Shown piece by piece: positions 9,111-16,871 of a stretch of 28,648 nucleotides of DNA; position 1 is the first letter of the stretch, and each line of letters begins with the position of its first letter. Source of the DNA: a virus; the IMG/VR virus record IMGVR_UViG_3300008448_009310, positions 1-28,648 of that record; one strand, 5' to 3'. The translations under genes and the position numbers were made by a program. The notes beneath the pieces are model-generated. The model searched no databases and had not been told where the DNA came from. It saw only the letters and a list, made by a program, of their open reading frames with translations.

Positions 9111-9543
9111 CGCCGATTTTCGGTGGGTTCTTGCCCTTGCCTGCTAGACCGTCATTGGTACCGAGACTCGACTTGGAAGTCGGCTTGGCAGTCTTGCTAG
9201 CAACAGAGGCGGGGGTTTCTAGTTCATTTGCCTTATGCGAAGGGTTCGAAACCTTTCCTGCGGGAACGACTGCTGTCTTTCCCTCAAGGTGCAGTTGAAC
9301 TGCCTTGGCAAAGTCATTGGCTTCCTTGGTGGTACCACGGCAACCACAATCCTTCACAGCCTCATTGAAGAGATTGACAAGGGTGTTGCGACGATCCTCA
9401 AGGACGGTCTTTTCTGCAACGATCTTGGCGGCTTCAGCAGCCTTCTCTCCCAAGCAAGGGAGGATGTCTACATCGTTGCGATGTTCGTTTAGGAACTTGG
9501 TGATGTCAGCGACCACCTTAGAGTTGAATGGATTGTGGAACAT
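9106..9543 (-). CDS. Hypothetical late phage protein
   Basis: 145 residues from ATG 9541-9543, preceded by AGGAGACACC. Residues 1-62 appear helical (VVADITKFLNEHRNDVDILP; GEKAAEAAKIVAEKTVLEDR). A CGC pair and a lone Cys occur at 66, 68 and 30. Residues 95-145 are Lys/Ser/Pro/Gly-rich and probably disordered, ending PPKIGG. No known family recognised. A perfect TATAAATA late promoter motif stands 23 bases upstream of the ATG, and a second late motif overlaps its stop, so it is likely expressed with virion proteins. Confidence 0.7.
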   Translation of the reverse strand: MFHNPFNSKVVADITKFLNEHRNDVDILPCLGEKAAEAAKIVAEKTVLEDRRNTLVNLFNEAVKDCGCRGTTKEANDFAKAVQLHLEGKTAVVPAGKVSNPSHKANELETPASVASKTAKPTSKSSLGTNDGLAGKGKNPPKIGG

Positions 9544-9565
9544 GGTGTCTCCTGTTGATACTGGT

Positions 9566-9573
9566 TATTTATA
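9566..9573 (-). promoter_or_regulatory. Consensus T4 late promoter TATAAATA
   Basis: Exact TATAAATA, the only full consensus copy seen in the window, in the 38-base gap between the DUF5824-like gene and the ATG at 9543. No -35 is expected for this promoter class, which is read by host polymerase carrying gp55 and gp33 type factors. Confidence 0.8.
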
Positions 9574-9581
9574 GATGCGCG

Positions 9582-9842
9582 TTATCCGCCCTTTGCTTTC
9601 TTCCAAAGATCGGCATCAGCAGTCTTGCGGGTCTTGCCACCCACAATGAAAGAGTTCACACGGGCGAATGCCCATTGATGGCTTGTAGCACCAGGACGGT
9701 GTCCCCCCTTCCATGCAGCCATGCCCCTGTCATACACTTTCTTGAGGATGCCGTATGAAATGCCGCTAGCCTTTGCTTTTTTTTCCAAAGCGGCGATGCG
9801 AGCCTCTGTAATGTCTTGTTTCAGGGACTTGTAGTTTTTCAT
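9582..9842 (-). CDS. DUF5824-like small phage protein
   Basis: 86 residues from ATG 9840-9842, which overlaps the stop of the 1201-residue gene as ATGA; translation is probably coupled. Pattern: SYGILKKVYDRGMAAWKGGH, RPGATSHQWAFARVNSFIVG, then GGKTRKTADADLWKKAKGG. I recognise this as the DUF5824-type module found in phage proteins, often attached to larger ones. The WAFARVNSFI segment resembles WAGKQVNFINRM near the C-terminus of the upstream fusion, so the two may be related modules. It is basic, with no signal or membrane segment. Biochemical role unknown. Confidence 0.75.
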   Translation of the reverse strand: MKNYKSLKQDITEARIAALEKKAKASGISYGILKKVYDRGMAAWKGGHRPGATSHQWAFARVNSFIVGGKTRKTADADLWKKAKGG

Positions 9843-12800
9843 GACTTCTTCTCGGGGTTGTAGCCCCATACCTTGAGTGCGAGCAACTTGCGTGTTGGGC
9901 GACCCTTCTCGTCACGCATGCCGCCCTTGGCACCCTTCATGCGGTTGATGAAGTTAACTTGCTTACCCGCCCATTTCCAATCGTTTGGTGTCCACTTTTC
10001 CTTGGGGGTGTCAAGCATGCGGATGATGGCACGGGCAGAGTCACGACCACTTGTGATCTTCTTGCCTCCTGCTCCTGCCTTTCCTGCCTCCTTGCGAGAC
10101 AGACCCGCTTCCTTGCCCTCGTCAGAATCAAGGAACGACTGAATCTCCTTGCCCGACATGTTTACGAGTTTCTGCCACTCCTTGTAGAGAGCCGACTTTT
10201 CCTCTTCCGACTTCTCTTCGCCAAGCCGCTCACGCTCTCCTGGAGTGTCCTTCTTATATGTCTTGACGATCTCGTCGCTGCCGACCAACAGCGGGCCTCT
10301 CTTGCCCATTGCAGTCCATTGCAGGACAGCATTGATCTTCTTCGATTCGTTCAGCCAGTTCTCTGTGGTATCGGTTTCCTCGCCGTGCATCTTCCACGCA
10401 GTAGCATAGAAGACTTCCTTCCAACGCTTGCCATATCGCTTTTGGAACTCCTTCTTGATCTTCTCTTTCTTGGAGAAGCGACGAGCAGGGCCGCTTGGAG
10501 GACTGACTTCGACCAAGAGGTAGTCAAAGTCTTCGTTGATGTCGGTCTTGGGCAATTCGCTGCCCATCTCGCTATCGCGGATTTCCTTCAGCAAATCAAT
10601 GTATGAACGAGTCAATTGGGCAGCCTCCTGCATGTTACGAGTCAAGCAACGCTCCTCGTAGGCAATTGCCATACGAAGTTTGATTGCGTTTCTTTCATCA
10701 GATTCATCGATCTTGGACAGACGCTCCATTGCATCGTCGTGTTCGTAGCCATTCTTGAGAGCCTTCAACTTACCCTTCTTGGCGAGTTTCTTGTACAGGG
10801 TGCTGTACTTCGATGGCTTGGTCTTGATGTCTTTCTCATCGGGATTGACAAACTCCCATGTCTGTGGATCGTCATCAGACATTGTCTTGCGCTTTTCAAG
10901 ACGCTTCTTGCGAAGTTCGGCTTCTTTCTTGCTCAGACCCGCGACATACTTCTTGGGTAGACCCGAACCCTTGTCCTTTGGGCTTTCCTTTGTTTTACCT
11001 GTCTTGGTCTTGAACTCCTTGCCCTTCGTGACATCTGCTTCAATAAGGGGATTGCCTTCCATCTCATCGCCCATACCGAGCATGCTGAGGAAACTCATGG
11101 CACCCGACACCAACTTAGTGGCGTAGACACCAATATCAATACCACCCGATTCCATGAACTTGTGGAATAGTTTGGCAATGATCTTGCCAATCTTGTTGTC
11201 TTGGGCAAACATTGAAAGGGTAACCCCTGCGCCCGAAGCCTTGTATGCCTGAAGCATGACTTCATCGCGGACACGCATGACTTCTCGCTTGAAATCTGCG
11301 GGTGGAATCTTGCCTTTCTTGTTCACCAAAGTGAAGACCTTTGCGCTGACTGCGGGAGTCTTCATGATCTCCGCAACAGCCTTCGCAGCATCTTTGACTG
11401 CGGTCTTTTCAACAAGTTCTTCCTCTTCTTCCTCGTCGCCCTTGCGCTTGGAGTTGATATCGGGCTGTGGGTAGATCGCTTCTGCGGGATCGACAACCAT
11501 GCCTGTCTTACTGAGGAACTGCAATCCAATCAGCACCTTTGTGGACATGTGACTGCGGTCGCCAAGGCTGAACTTGATGTTGGGATATTTCTTGCCATGG
11601 AACTCAATGTCCATGAGAACCACAAGACGCTTCTTCTCACCGATACCGCTCTTGACGGTGATGCGACTGACGATCTTTTTAGTGACCTTCTTGCCATTGG
11701 GCAACTTGAAGGTGACTGTGTGATCGCCGTTGTCCTTGATGTCCTCGGCATGGATCATGTTGTAGCCGCTGTTGCCCGTGTCGATCTTGGCGGTGTACTC
11801 CGCACCATCGATCTTCACTTCTTCACGCACGGCTAGGTTGGAGAACAACTTCCAATGTGCCTTGTTGAGGATGTAATCGACCAAGTCCTCTACAAGTTCC
11901 TCCCCCTTGACATTGTTCTTGCCCTTGCCATCCTCGTAGTAGCGGTAGTAAATGTTTCCGCTACCTGGGCTTGCATTCATCTCAATGATGTATGGCTTGC
12001 CCTGATTGATGACATGGTCGATACCGACATAGTAGCACTTGCTTACCCTTGCAGCCCGCTCCACCAACTTTATTTCCTCGTCAGAAAGTTGGAAAGACCC
12101 GCCCTTTGAACCACGGGCGATATTCGTGCGGAAGTCCTTGGGTGCCTTGTCTCTCTTGGCACACGCAAAGATCTTTCCGTTCAGCACGATGCTGCGGACA
12201 TCGTTCTTGAAGTCAGGTAGGAACTCCTGAATGATGACTTCTGCCTTGTACTTCCATAGCGTCTGAAGCACCGACTTCAGGCTCTCCATGCTTTCGATCT
12301 TGGAGACACCGATGCCTTCCGCGCCCGTGAGAGTCTTCACAATGATCGGGAACTTGCCACCGACTTCCTTGACCGCAGTTTCAATGTTCTCCTCGTTGGC
12401 AACGAATGCCGTGCGGGGGTGGGGCAACTCATGCTTCTTCAGGGCGATTGCCGTCTCCAACTTGTTGGCGCACAGTTCCATGCCACCACGCTCGTTGACC
12501 ATGAACACGCCATTGTTCTGTAGGATGGTCATGATTGCGACTCCGATGTCGCTATTCATCACGCCACCGCGAACAATAGCAACCGTGTCGCTTGGATTGA
12601 TGGTGCAGTCCTTGCCTTCACCGTCATAGTTCTTGATGACGATCTTCTTCGATGCAACGCTAGAAATGTCAACCTGAGCCTTGCTCGTCTTCACGGCATA
12701 GAACTCAATCTTTCGTCGCTTGCAGATCGCTTCCATCTTCTCAATGGTGTCGCTCAGATCCTTCTCCGACGATGTGAGGGCTAGGATGGTTACCTTGTCC

Positions 12801-13444
12801 TCTCCATCCTTGGCTTCGAAGATGTACTCTTCCTTGAGGTTCAATCCTTTTCGGACATCGTTGTACATCTTCTTCTTGAGAGCCATGTCGGTTCCCGCGA
12901 CACCTGTGGCAAACTTCTTGAAGTCGCCATCAAATGCTGCTGCTCTCATCTTGGAGGCAGACATGCCCTGAACGCCCTGTGCATCATCGTCACGGGCTTC
13001 CCCTGCCTGTACGACTTCGAAGTTGTCGAATGAGTACTTGCGCTTCTTTGGATCGCGCTCGGCGGTTCTGCCCTTGTACTTTGCGATGTTCTTGAAATTC
13101 TCGACCTGATCGCTGCCTGCAATCATCACGATGTTCTTGTAGCCCAAGTCACAGACATGCAGAACCGCAGAGTATGGATCTCCCGCCTTGTTCAGAGGGA
13201 ACTTCGCCTTGGGGAAGAACTTCTTCAAGTACTCCACCTTCTGCTTATGTGTCAGGGGATTCTTTTTGGGATCCTGTGAGGTAGAGGCAAAGATGAAGTG
13301 ATCGGCATTCCGCTTGGATGCCTCGGAGAGAACTTTGTCAACAAGCACACCGTGACCGATTGTCGGTGGGTTCATGCGACCGAATGCAATGACTACCGTG
13401 TCTTTCTTCGGTGCTTCCGTGAGGTGCTGTGCAAAGTTCTTCAC
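9839..13444 (-). CDS. Fusion: nucleotidyltransferase + RimK-like ATP-grasp + RimB-like protease + phage modules
   Basis: 1201 residues, GTG start, overlapping the upstream stop as GTGA. Residues 1-11 (MKNFAQHLTEA) resemble the T4 capsid-targeting leader. Residues 15-200: cytidylyltransferase-like domain with TIGH (28-31) and a closing MSASKMR (161-167). Residues 215-530: RimK-type ATP-grasp, with the final Mg/ATP motif IIEMNASPGSGN (486-497); RimK adds glutamate to ribosomal protein S6. Residues 545-655: retropepsin-like domain of the RimB/DUF785 type, with DTG at 555-557, the VKSGIG block and LGDRSHM. Residues 680-800: unassigned helical. Residues 803-1201: Lys-rich modules, including LPKKYVAGLSKKE, TKPSKYSTLYKKL, GKRWKEVFYATAWK and the C-terminal WAGKQVNFINRMKGAKGG. 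RimK and RimB are normally separate bacterial proteins. Substrate unknown. Confidence 0.85.
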   Translation of the reverse strand: MKNFAQHLTEAPKKDTVVIAFGRMNPPTIGHGVLVDKVLSEASKRNADHFIFASTSQDPKKNPLTHKQKVEYLKKFFPKAKFPLNKAGDPYSAVLHVCDLGYKNIVMIAGSDQVENFKNIAKYKGRTAERDPKKRKYSFDNFEVVQAGEARDDDAQGVQGMSASKMRAAAFDGDFKKFATGVAGTDMALKKKMYNDVRKGLNLKEEYIFEAKDGEDKVTILALTSSEKDLSDTIEKMEAICKRRKIEFYAVKTSKAQVDISSVASKKIVIKNYDGEGKDCTINPSDTVAIVRGGVMNSDIGVAIMTILQNNGVFMVNERGGMELCANKLETAIALKKHELPHPRTAFVANEENIETAVKEVGGKFPIIVKTLTGAEGIGVSKIESMESLKSVLQTLWKYKAEVIIQEFLPDFKNDVRSIVLNGKIFACAKRDKAPKDFRTNIARGSKGGSFQLSDEEIKLVERAARVSKCYYVGIDHVINQGKPYIIEMNASPGSGNIYYRYYEDGKGKNNVKGEELVEDLVDYILNKAHWKLFSNLAVREEVKIDGAEYTAKIDTGNSGYNMIHAEDIKDNGDHTVTFKLPNGKKVTKKIVSRITVKSGIGEKKRLVVLMDIEFHGKKYPNIKFSLGDRSHMSTKVLIGLQFLSKTGMVVDPAEAIYPQPDINSKRKGDEEEEEELVEKTAVKDAAKAVAEIMKTPAVSAKVFTLVNKKGKIPPADFKREVMRVRDEVMLQAYKASGAGVTLSMFAQDNKIGKIIAKLFHKFMESGGIDIGVYATKLVSGAMSFLSMLGMGDEMEGNPLIEADVTKGKEFKTKTGKTKESPKDKGSGLPKKYVAGLSKKEAELRKKRLEKRKTMSDDDPQTWEFVNPDEKDIKTKPSKYSTLYKKLAKKGKLKALKNGYEHDDAMERLSKIDESDERNAIKLRMAIAYEERCLTRNMQEAAQLTRSYIDLLKEIRDSEMGSELPKTDINEDFDYLLVEVSPPSGPARRFSKKEKIKKEFQKRYGKRWKEVFYATAWKMHGEETDTTENWLNESKKINAVLQWTAMGKRGPLLVGSDEIVKTYKKDTPGERERLGEEKSEEEKSALYKEWQKLVNMSGKEIQSFLDSDEGKEAGLSRKEAGKAGAGGKKITSGRDSARAIIRMLDTPKEKWTPNDWKWAGKQVNFINRMKGAKGGMRDEKGRPTRKLLALKVWGYNPEKKS

Positions 13445-14643
13445 GACTCGTTTACCTTTCTATTCTGTCTGCTGAACCGCAGACGATTGACCAACTTGAC
13501 CGCCGTACCCGTTCTGACGATCACGATTCCTTCGGGGTCGGTGGGACGAATACCATCAGCATCCATGAAGAAGTGACCAAGGGCAGAGACCGCATACAAC
13601 TTTCCAAGGATCATCTCCTTGACCTTTGCGATCTTGTTATGCAGTTCAAACATAGCATTGAACTGATCCTCGTAAGCATCGATGAAAGCGAGGATGTCGT
13701 TCATGGCGGTTTCCTTCGCCTGTCTCCCCTTCTCGGTCTTCAACTTATTTAGTTCCTTTTCCAACTTAGTCTTTACATACAGTTTCAGACCACTTGCGCT
13801 GAAACTGGTCAGACCGCCGTTGATCGTGCTGTTGATGTAGGGGAGCATCAGCGGCATGAGGTCTTTACGGGCAAGCAGGGGCTTCAGGAAAGGCTTTACC
13901 TTCTTGGCTAGCGTCTCGCACTCGGTGATGCCCCGAAGCGCGGTATCGCCTTCCCCGCCCTTCAGGAGGGCAGGGGTGAGGTCGTAGATGTTCGGATCGG
14001 TGAACCAAACATCAGGATGCTGCTTGAGTTTGCTAGCGTTGAAGTTGAAGGTGGTTGCCTTCAAATCGGCAAGGGTCTTGCCTGAATACTCGGTGTGGAA
14101 TGTAATTCCAATCTTTGCGGCTGCAATCCGCTTGCCGATTTCGCTGTCAGACGGGACGGTGTATAGAATCGTATTTGGTTGGAATCCAATATGTGGCTTT
14201 CCGCCAATCGTCAGACTCTTCTTACCATCAGCGGTGAACATCAGGTCGCCCTGAAGCACACCCTTGATTCCTACCTTTGGCAAATACTTCAGGCATTGAA
14301 CCAACTTGTCTGCCAAGTCCTTGATGTCAAATCCCTTGCGAATCTCTTCTTCGGTATGAAACACCTTCTGCACTTGCTTGCCGAAGACACCCTTGATAGC
14401 GACGAAAAACTTCTTGTTCTCGGGATTGATGCCGCAGATAACAGCAGGCTTTCCATCCCATTTTGTGGACATTCCTAGCGATGTGTTGCCCGTCTTGAGA
14501 CTCTGAACGATGTCCTTCATGAAGGCAATCGCATTGTCCAAGCCACTCCCACCCTTGAGGAGCATGAGATCTTCGATGTGATCTAGGTGCTTGTTCTGCT
14601 CAGTTTGCTCCATGAGAGGGAGCATTTGCTTAAATGACAGCAT
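13441..14643 (-). CDS. Ligase-fold nucleotidyltransferase (DUF6267-like)
   Basis: 400 residues from ATG 14641-14643, with GGAGACACCCT upstream. Motifs of the covalent nucleotidyltransferase (DNA/RNA ligase) fold can be read. Motif I is K61-WDG-KPA. A motif III-like GVLQGDLMF lies at 128-136. Motif IV is EGIVIVR at 371-377, and a motif V-like AVKLV lies at 381-385. I recall this family as a conserved marine T4-like phage protein of unknown function (DUF6267). The long helical insert at 300-350 (YVKTKLEKELNKLKTEKGRQ) is unlike ordinary ligases. Catalysis is inferred; it could be a true ligase, a capping-like enzyme or a protein-modifying enzyme. It shares an operon with the fusion gene, behind the late motif at 14663-14669. 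Confidence 0.8.
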   Translation of the reverse strand: MLSFKQMLPLMEQTEQNKHLDHIEDLMLLKGGSGLDNAIAFMKDIVQSLKTGNTSLGMSTKWDGKPAVICGINPENKKFFVAIKGVFGKQVQKVFHTEEEIRKGFDIKDLADKLVQCLKYLPKVGIKGVLQGDLMFTADGKKSLTIGGKPHIGFQPNTILYTVPSDSEIGKRIAAAKIGITFHTEYSGKTLADLKATTFNFNASKLKQHPDVWFTDPNIYDLTPALLKGGEGDTALRGITECETLAKKVKPFLKPLLARKDLMPLMLPYINSTINGGLTSFSASGLKLYVKTKLEKELNKLKTEKGRQAKETAMNDILAFIDAYEDQFNAMFELHNKIAKVKEMILGKLYAVSALGHFFMDADGIRPTDPEGIVIVRTGTAVKLVNRLRFSRQNRKVNES

Positions 14644-14662
14644 AGGGTGTCTCCTGTGCGGT

Positions 14663-14669
14663 TATTTAG
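14663..14669 (-). promoter_or_regulatory. T4-type late promoter motif CTAAATA
   Basis: CTAAATAA just downstream of the tRNA gene and 20 bases upstream of the ATG at 14643. It would drive the ligase-fold gene, the 1201-residue fusion and the DUF5824-like gene as one late unit. Confidence 0.65.
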
Positions 14670-14681
14670 GCTCATATGAAA

Positions 14682-14756
14682 TAGGCGGGGCGGGAGTCGA
14701 ACCCGCATGAGGGCGATTATAAGTCACCACCTTTTACCACTATCAGGCACCCGCCC
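14682..14756 (-). tRNA. tRNA-Ile (anticodon UAU)
   Basis: Full cloverleaf by hand. Acceptor GGGCGGG/CCCGCCT (one G-U at the tip), U8, D arm CCT/AGG with GG in the loop. Anticodon stem GGTGA/TCGCC (one G-U) with loop CTTATAA, so U33 is followed by anticodon UAU, reading AUA. Five-base variable loop CTCAT. T arm GCGGG/CCCGC with loop TTCGACT. Discriminator A; CCA is not encoded. It starts five bases after the helicase stop, so it is likely cut from the same transcript. Bacteria usually read AUA with a lysidine-modified CAU tRNA; a UAU version does not need that enzyme. Confidence 0.9.
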
Positions 14757-14761
14757 GTAGT

Positions 14762-16195
14762 TTAAGACCAACCCTTTATGGTTGGCTTCTCGCGCCCGTA
14801 CCCGCCCGTGCGCCTGTGTGCGCCCCCGCCCCCGTGCGCGTGAGGGGCATCGTCTTCGTCTTGGTCATCGGCACCGTTGCCTTGAATCAACTGCTGTTGC
14901 GATTCGTCCACATCAAACAACTTCATCTTGGCACGGTCGATCCCGATCACGAACTTGCGATTCGTGGCGACATCGTTGTAGCGGTTCTTCAACTGCTTGA
15001 CCATGACCTGTCCCAACTCGTCCAACTGTTCCGTGGCGATGAGGGCGAACATGAAGTCTGCGGTGGCGGGTAGACCAAAAGATTCCGATGTGTCAGTCAG
15101 TTCCACATCGGTATTGCCGAAGCCCGAACGATTGGTCTGTGTTGCGGTGAAGATCGGCACCCCAACCTCCACAGCCAAGCCGCGAAGTTCCTCTGCAATT
15201 GCCTTGACATAGGTGTACGAATTGACATTTCCGTTCGCCTTGAAGCGAGACGATGCACAAATGTTCAGGTAATCGATGAAGATAACATCGGGCTTGAAGT
15301 TCTTCTTCAGGCGCAGTTCATCCAACAAGTGACGGAAGTGATTGGCATTCGCAGATGCCGTGGGGTACTCCTTGATCAGAAGTTTGCCTGTGATGCCCAT
15401 GGTCACCTTGGCAAGCCGCTTGGCATAGATCTCCATTGGCAACTTCTTGAGATCGTCTAATGTGATATCCATAAGGTTAGCATCGATTCGCTCTGCAATC
15501 CGCTCCTCTGCCATCTCACAGGTGATGTACAGGACATTCTTGCTCTGTGACAAGCAGTTAGCGGCATGGTGGCACATGAACAGGGACTTGCCCACGCCTG
15601 TACCCGCGAGGATGACATTCAGAGTCTTGTCGGGCACACCGCCGTTGGTGATCTTATTGAAGTAGTCTAGGTCGAATGGTGTCTTCTTTTCTACGCGGTG
15701 GTAGAAGTCGTACCGCTTCTCGGCATCCTCAATGAAATCGTGACCGATGTGTTCATCGAACGACACGCTGAGTGCCTTGGTCAGGATCTCGGGGATGGCG
15801 TTCTTCGACCGACCCTTCGCCTTCTTCTCGTCAAGGAGTTCGATGGACTCCATCAGGGCGTTGTAGACCGCCTTGTCCTTGCAGAACTTCTCGGTCTGAT
15901 CAACAAGCCACTCCTCATCAGGCTCCTCGGTGCCTTTGTCCATCGTCTCTACCAACTTGACACACTCATCAAACTCACCCTGAGATAGACCGTCCTGTTG
16001 ATTCAGGATGATCTTCAGGGCTTCGCGGGTGGGAGCGGTGGAGTACTTTTCGATGAACTCAGACACCGTGTTGAACAGCCGCTTCTCACAGGAGTCGTGA
16101 AAGTACTCCTGCTTGAGAAATGGTTGGACGCGGCGTGTGAACTCGGGTCTGTGAAGAAGACTGCGTAGGATGATGAGTTCAATCTTGTCGCTCAT
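14762..16195 (-). CDS. 41: Replicative DNA helicase, T4 gp41 family
   Basis: 477 residues, similar to T4 gp41 in length. DnaB-like hexameric helicase that unwinds ahead of the lagging strand and works with the gp61 primase. The N-terminal helical domain is at 1-170. The RecA-like core begins near 175, with Walker A ILAGTGVGKS (195-204), a VLYITCEMAEERIAERIDAN block (221-240), Walker B DVIFIDYLN (303-311), and a TATQTNRSGFG segment. The ATG at 16195 is chosen for MSDKIELIILRSLL; the ribosome site is weak. The tail from about 449 (DAPHAHGGGGAHRR, GGYGRE) is encoded by unusually GC-rich DNA at 14789-14848, resembling the inserts in primase and deacetylase, before the end KPTIKGWS. Confidence 0.95.
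   Translation of the reverse strand: MSDKIELIILRSLLHRPEFTRRVQPFLKQEYFHDSCEKRLFNTVSEFIEKYSTAPTREALKIILNQQDGLSQGEFDECVKLVETMDKGTEEPDEEWLVDQTEKFCKDKAVYNALMESIELLDEKKAKGRSKNAIPEILTKALSVSFDEHIGHDFIEDAEKRYDFYHRVEKKTPFDLDYFNKITNGGVPDKTLNVILAGTGVGKSLFMCHHAANCLSQSKNVLYITCEMAEERIAERIDANLMDITLDDLKKLPMEIYAKRLAKVTMGITGKLLIKEYPTASANANHFRHLLDELRLKKNFKPDVIFIDYLNICASSRFKANGNVNSYTYVKAIAEELRGLAVEVGVPIFTATQTNRSGFGNTDVELTDTSESFGLPATADFMFALIATEQLDELGQVMVKQLKNRYNDVATNRKFVIGIDRAKMKLFDVDESQQQLIQGNGADDQDEDDAPHAHGGGGAHRRTGGYGREKPTIKGWS
14789..14848 (-). repeat. GC-rich insert near helicase C-terminus
   Basis: A 60-base segment almost entirely of G and C, with CAC, GCG, GGC and CGC codons, encoding a Gly/His/Arg-rich tail. 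It has the same codon vocabulary as the 6274-6331 and 27836-27890 segments, but no long identical core. Confidence 0.55.
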
Positions 16196-16220
16196 ATGTT
16201 AATGCAGATCATAACATACC

Positions 16221-16255
16221 TTCTTCAGAAGGCAATAGAAATCATTTCTGAAGAA
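16221..16255 (-). terminator. 10-bp hairpin spanning the end of the methyltransferase gene
   Basis: Arms TTCTTCAGAA (16221-16230) and TTCTGAAGAA (16246-16255) are perfectly complementary around a 15-base loop holding the methyltransferase stop codon. There is no U-run. It marks the border between the glycan island and the helicase gene and may be a weak terminator or RNA processing site. Confidence 0.45.
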
Positions 16256-16871
16256 CAAAGATTCCACACCCATTCCACCAACCACTTGAATCGTCTGAGC
16301 CGTAAAACTCTTGCTTATGAAGCGTTTTAAGTTTTAGTTCGTTTATGGCACGATATGTTCCATTTTGAACTTTAGACCATGACCAATCATCAACCATGAA
16401 GATGAAGGTTTCTGCCATCGAATCGTAGTAATGTTGAAGTGCGCGGTACTGATTGATCTCTTGATGCTCACCATCGTAGAAGTAAACATCAATATTTGAG
16501 ATGCCTCTTTCTATTGGATTGAATGAGAAGCAATCCTGATCGATCAAGTTTGGCTCTCCTCCGATCAATCGCTTCCAATTATCAACAAACTCTTGACGAG
16601 GTCCACCAAATTCAGAGAAGTCATCGATAACTGTGTAGTTGAGTCTGCTGTGGTTTCCACGGAGGGCTGCAATTGCAGTAGATCCCTTCCACACCCCAAT
16701 CTCCAAGTAGTTCTTTACGATTTCCTTAGAAAGCAGTCTGTTTGCAAACCTCTTGTATTTCGCTCCCGAAAATCCCTGAATAGAAAGGATATCGTCAGTT
16801 ACATTTGACGGCTGCGTGTCATCTAGAGACTCTTGTAGGGAAGTAATGAGTTGTTCTACTCTGTTTGTCAT
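16242..16871 (-). CDS. Class I SAM-dependent methyltransferase
   Basis: 209 residues. The SAM-binding motif YLEIGVWKGSTAIAAL lies at 55-70, followed by YTVIDDF (79-85, motif II) and DVYFYDGEHQ (128-137, the metal/acidic loop of the Methyltransf_24 and macrocin O-methyltransferase group), then FIFMVDDWSW. The ATG overlaps the upstream epimerase stop as ATGA. Its place as the last gene of a sugar operon suggests O-methylation of a sugar or glycan, but the acceptor cannot be read from sequence. It ends inside the hairpin at 16221-16255. Confidence 0.85.
   Translation of the reverse strand: MTNRVEQLITSLQESLDDTQPSNVTDDILSIQGFSGAKYKRFANRLLSKEIVKNYLEIGVWKGSTAIAALRGNHSRLNYTVIDDFSEFGGPRQEFVDNWKRLIGGEPNLIDQDCFSFNPIERGISNIDVYFYDGEHQEINQYRALQHYYDSMAETFIFMVDDWSWSKVQNGTYRAINELKLKTLHKQEFYGSDDSSGWWNGCGIFVLQK

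Noticed and set aside
9959-10606. 215-codon plus-strand ORF inside the fusion gene
   Set aside because: Leu/Ser-rich antisense shadow of a well-supported minus-strand gene, with no motif or ribosome site.
13746-13752. CTAAATA inside the ligase-fold gene
   Set aside because: Lies in coding sequence with no gene start nearby; likely chance.
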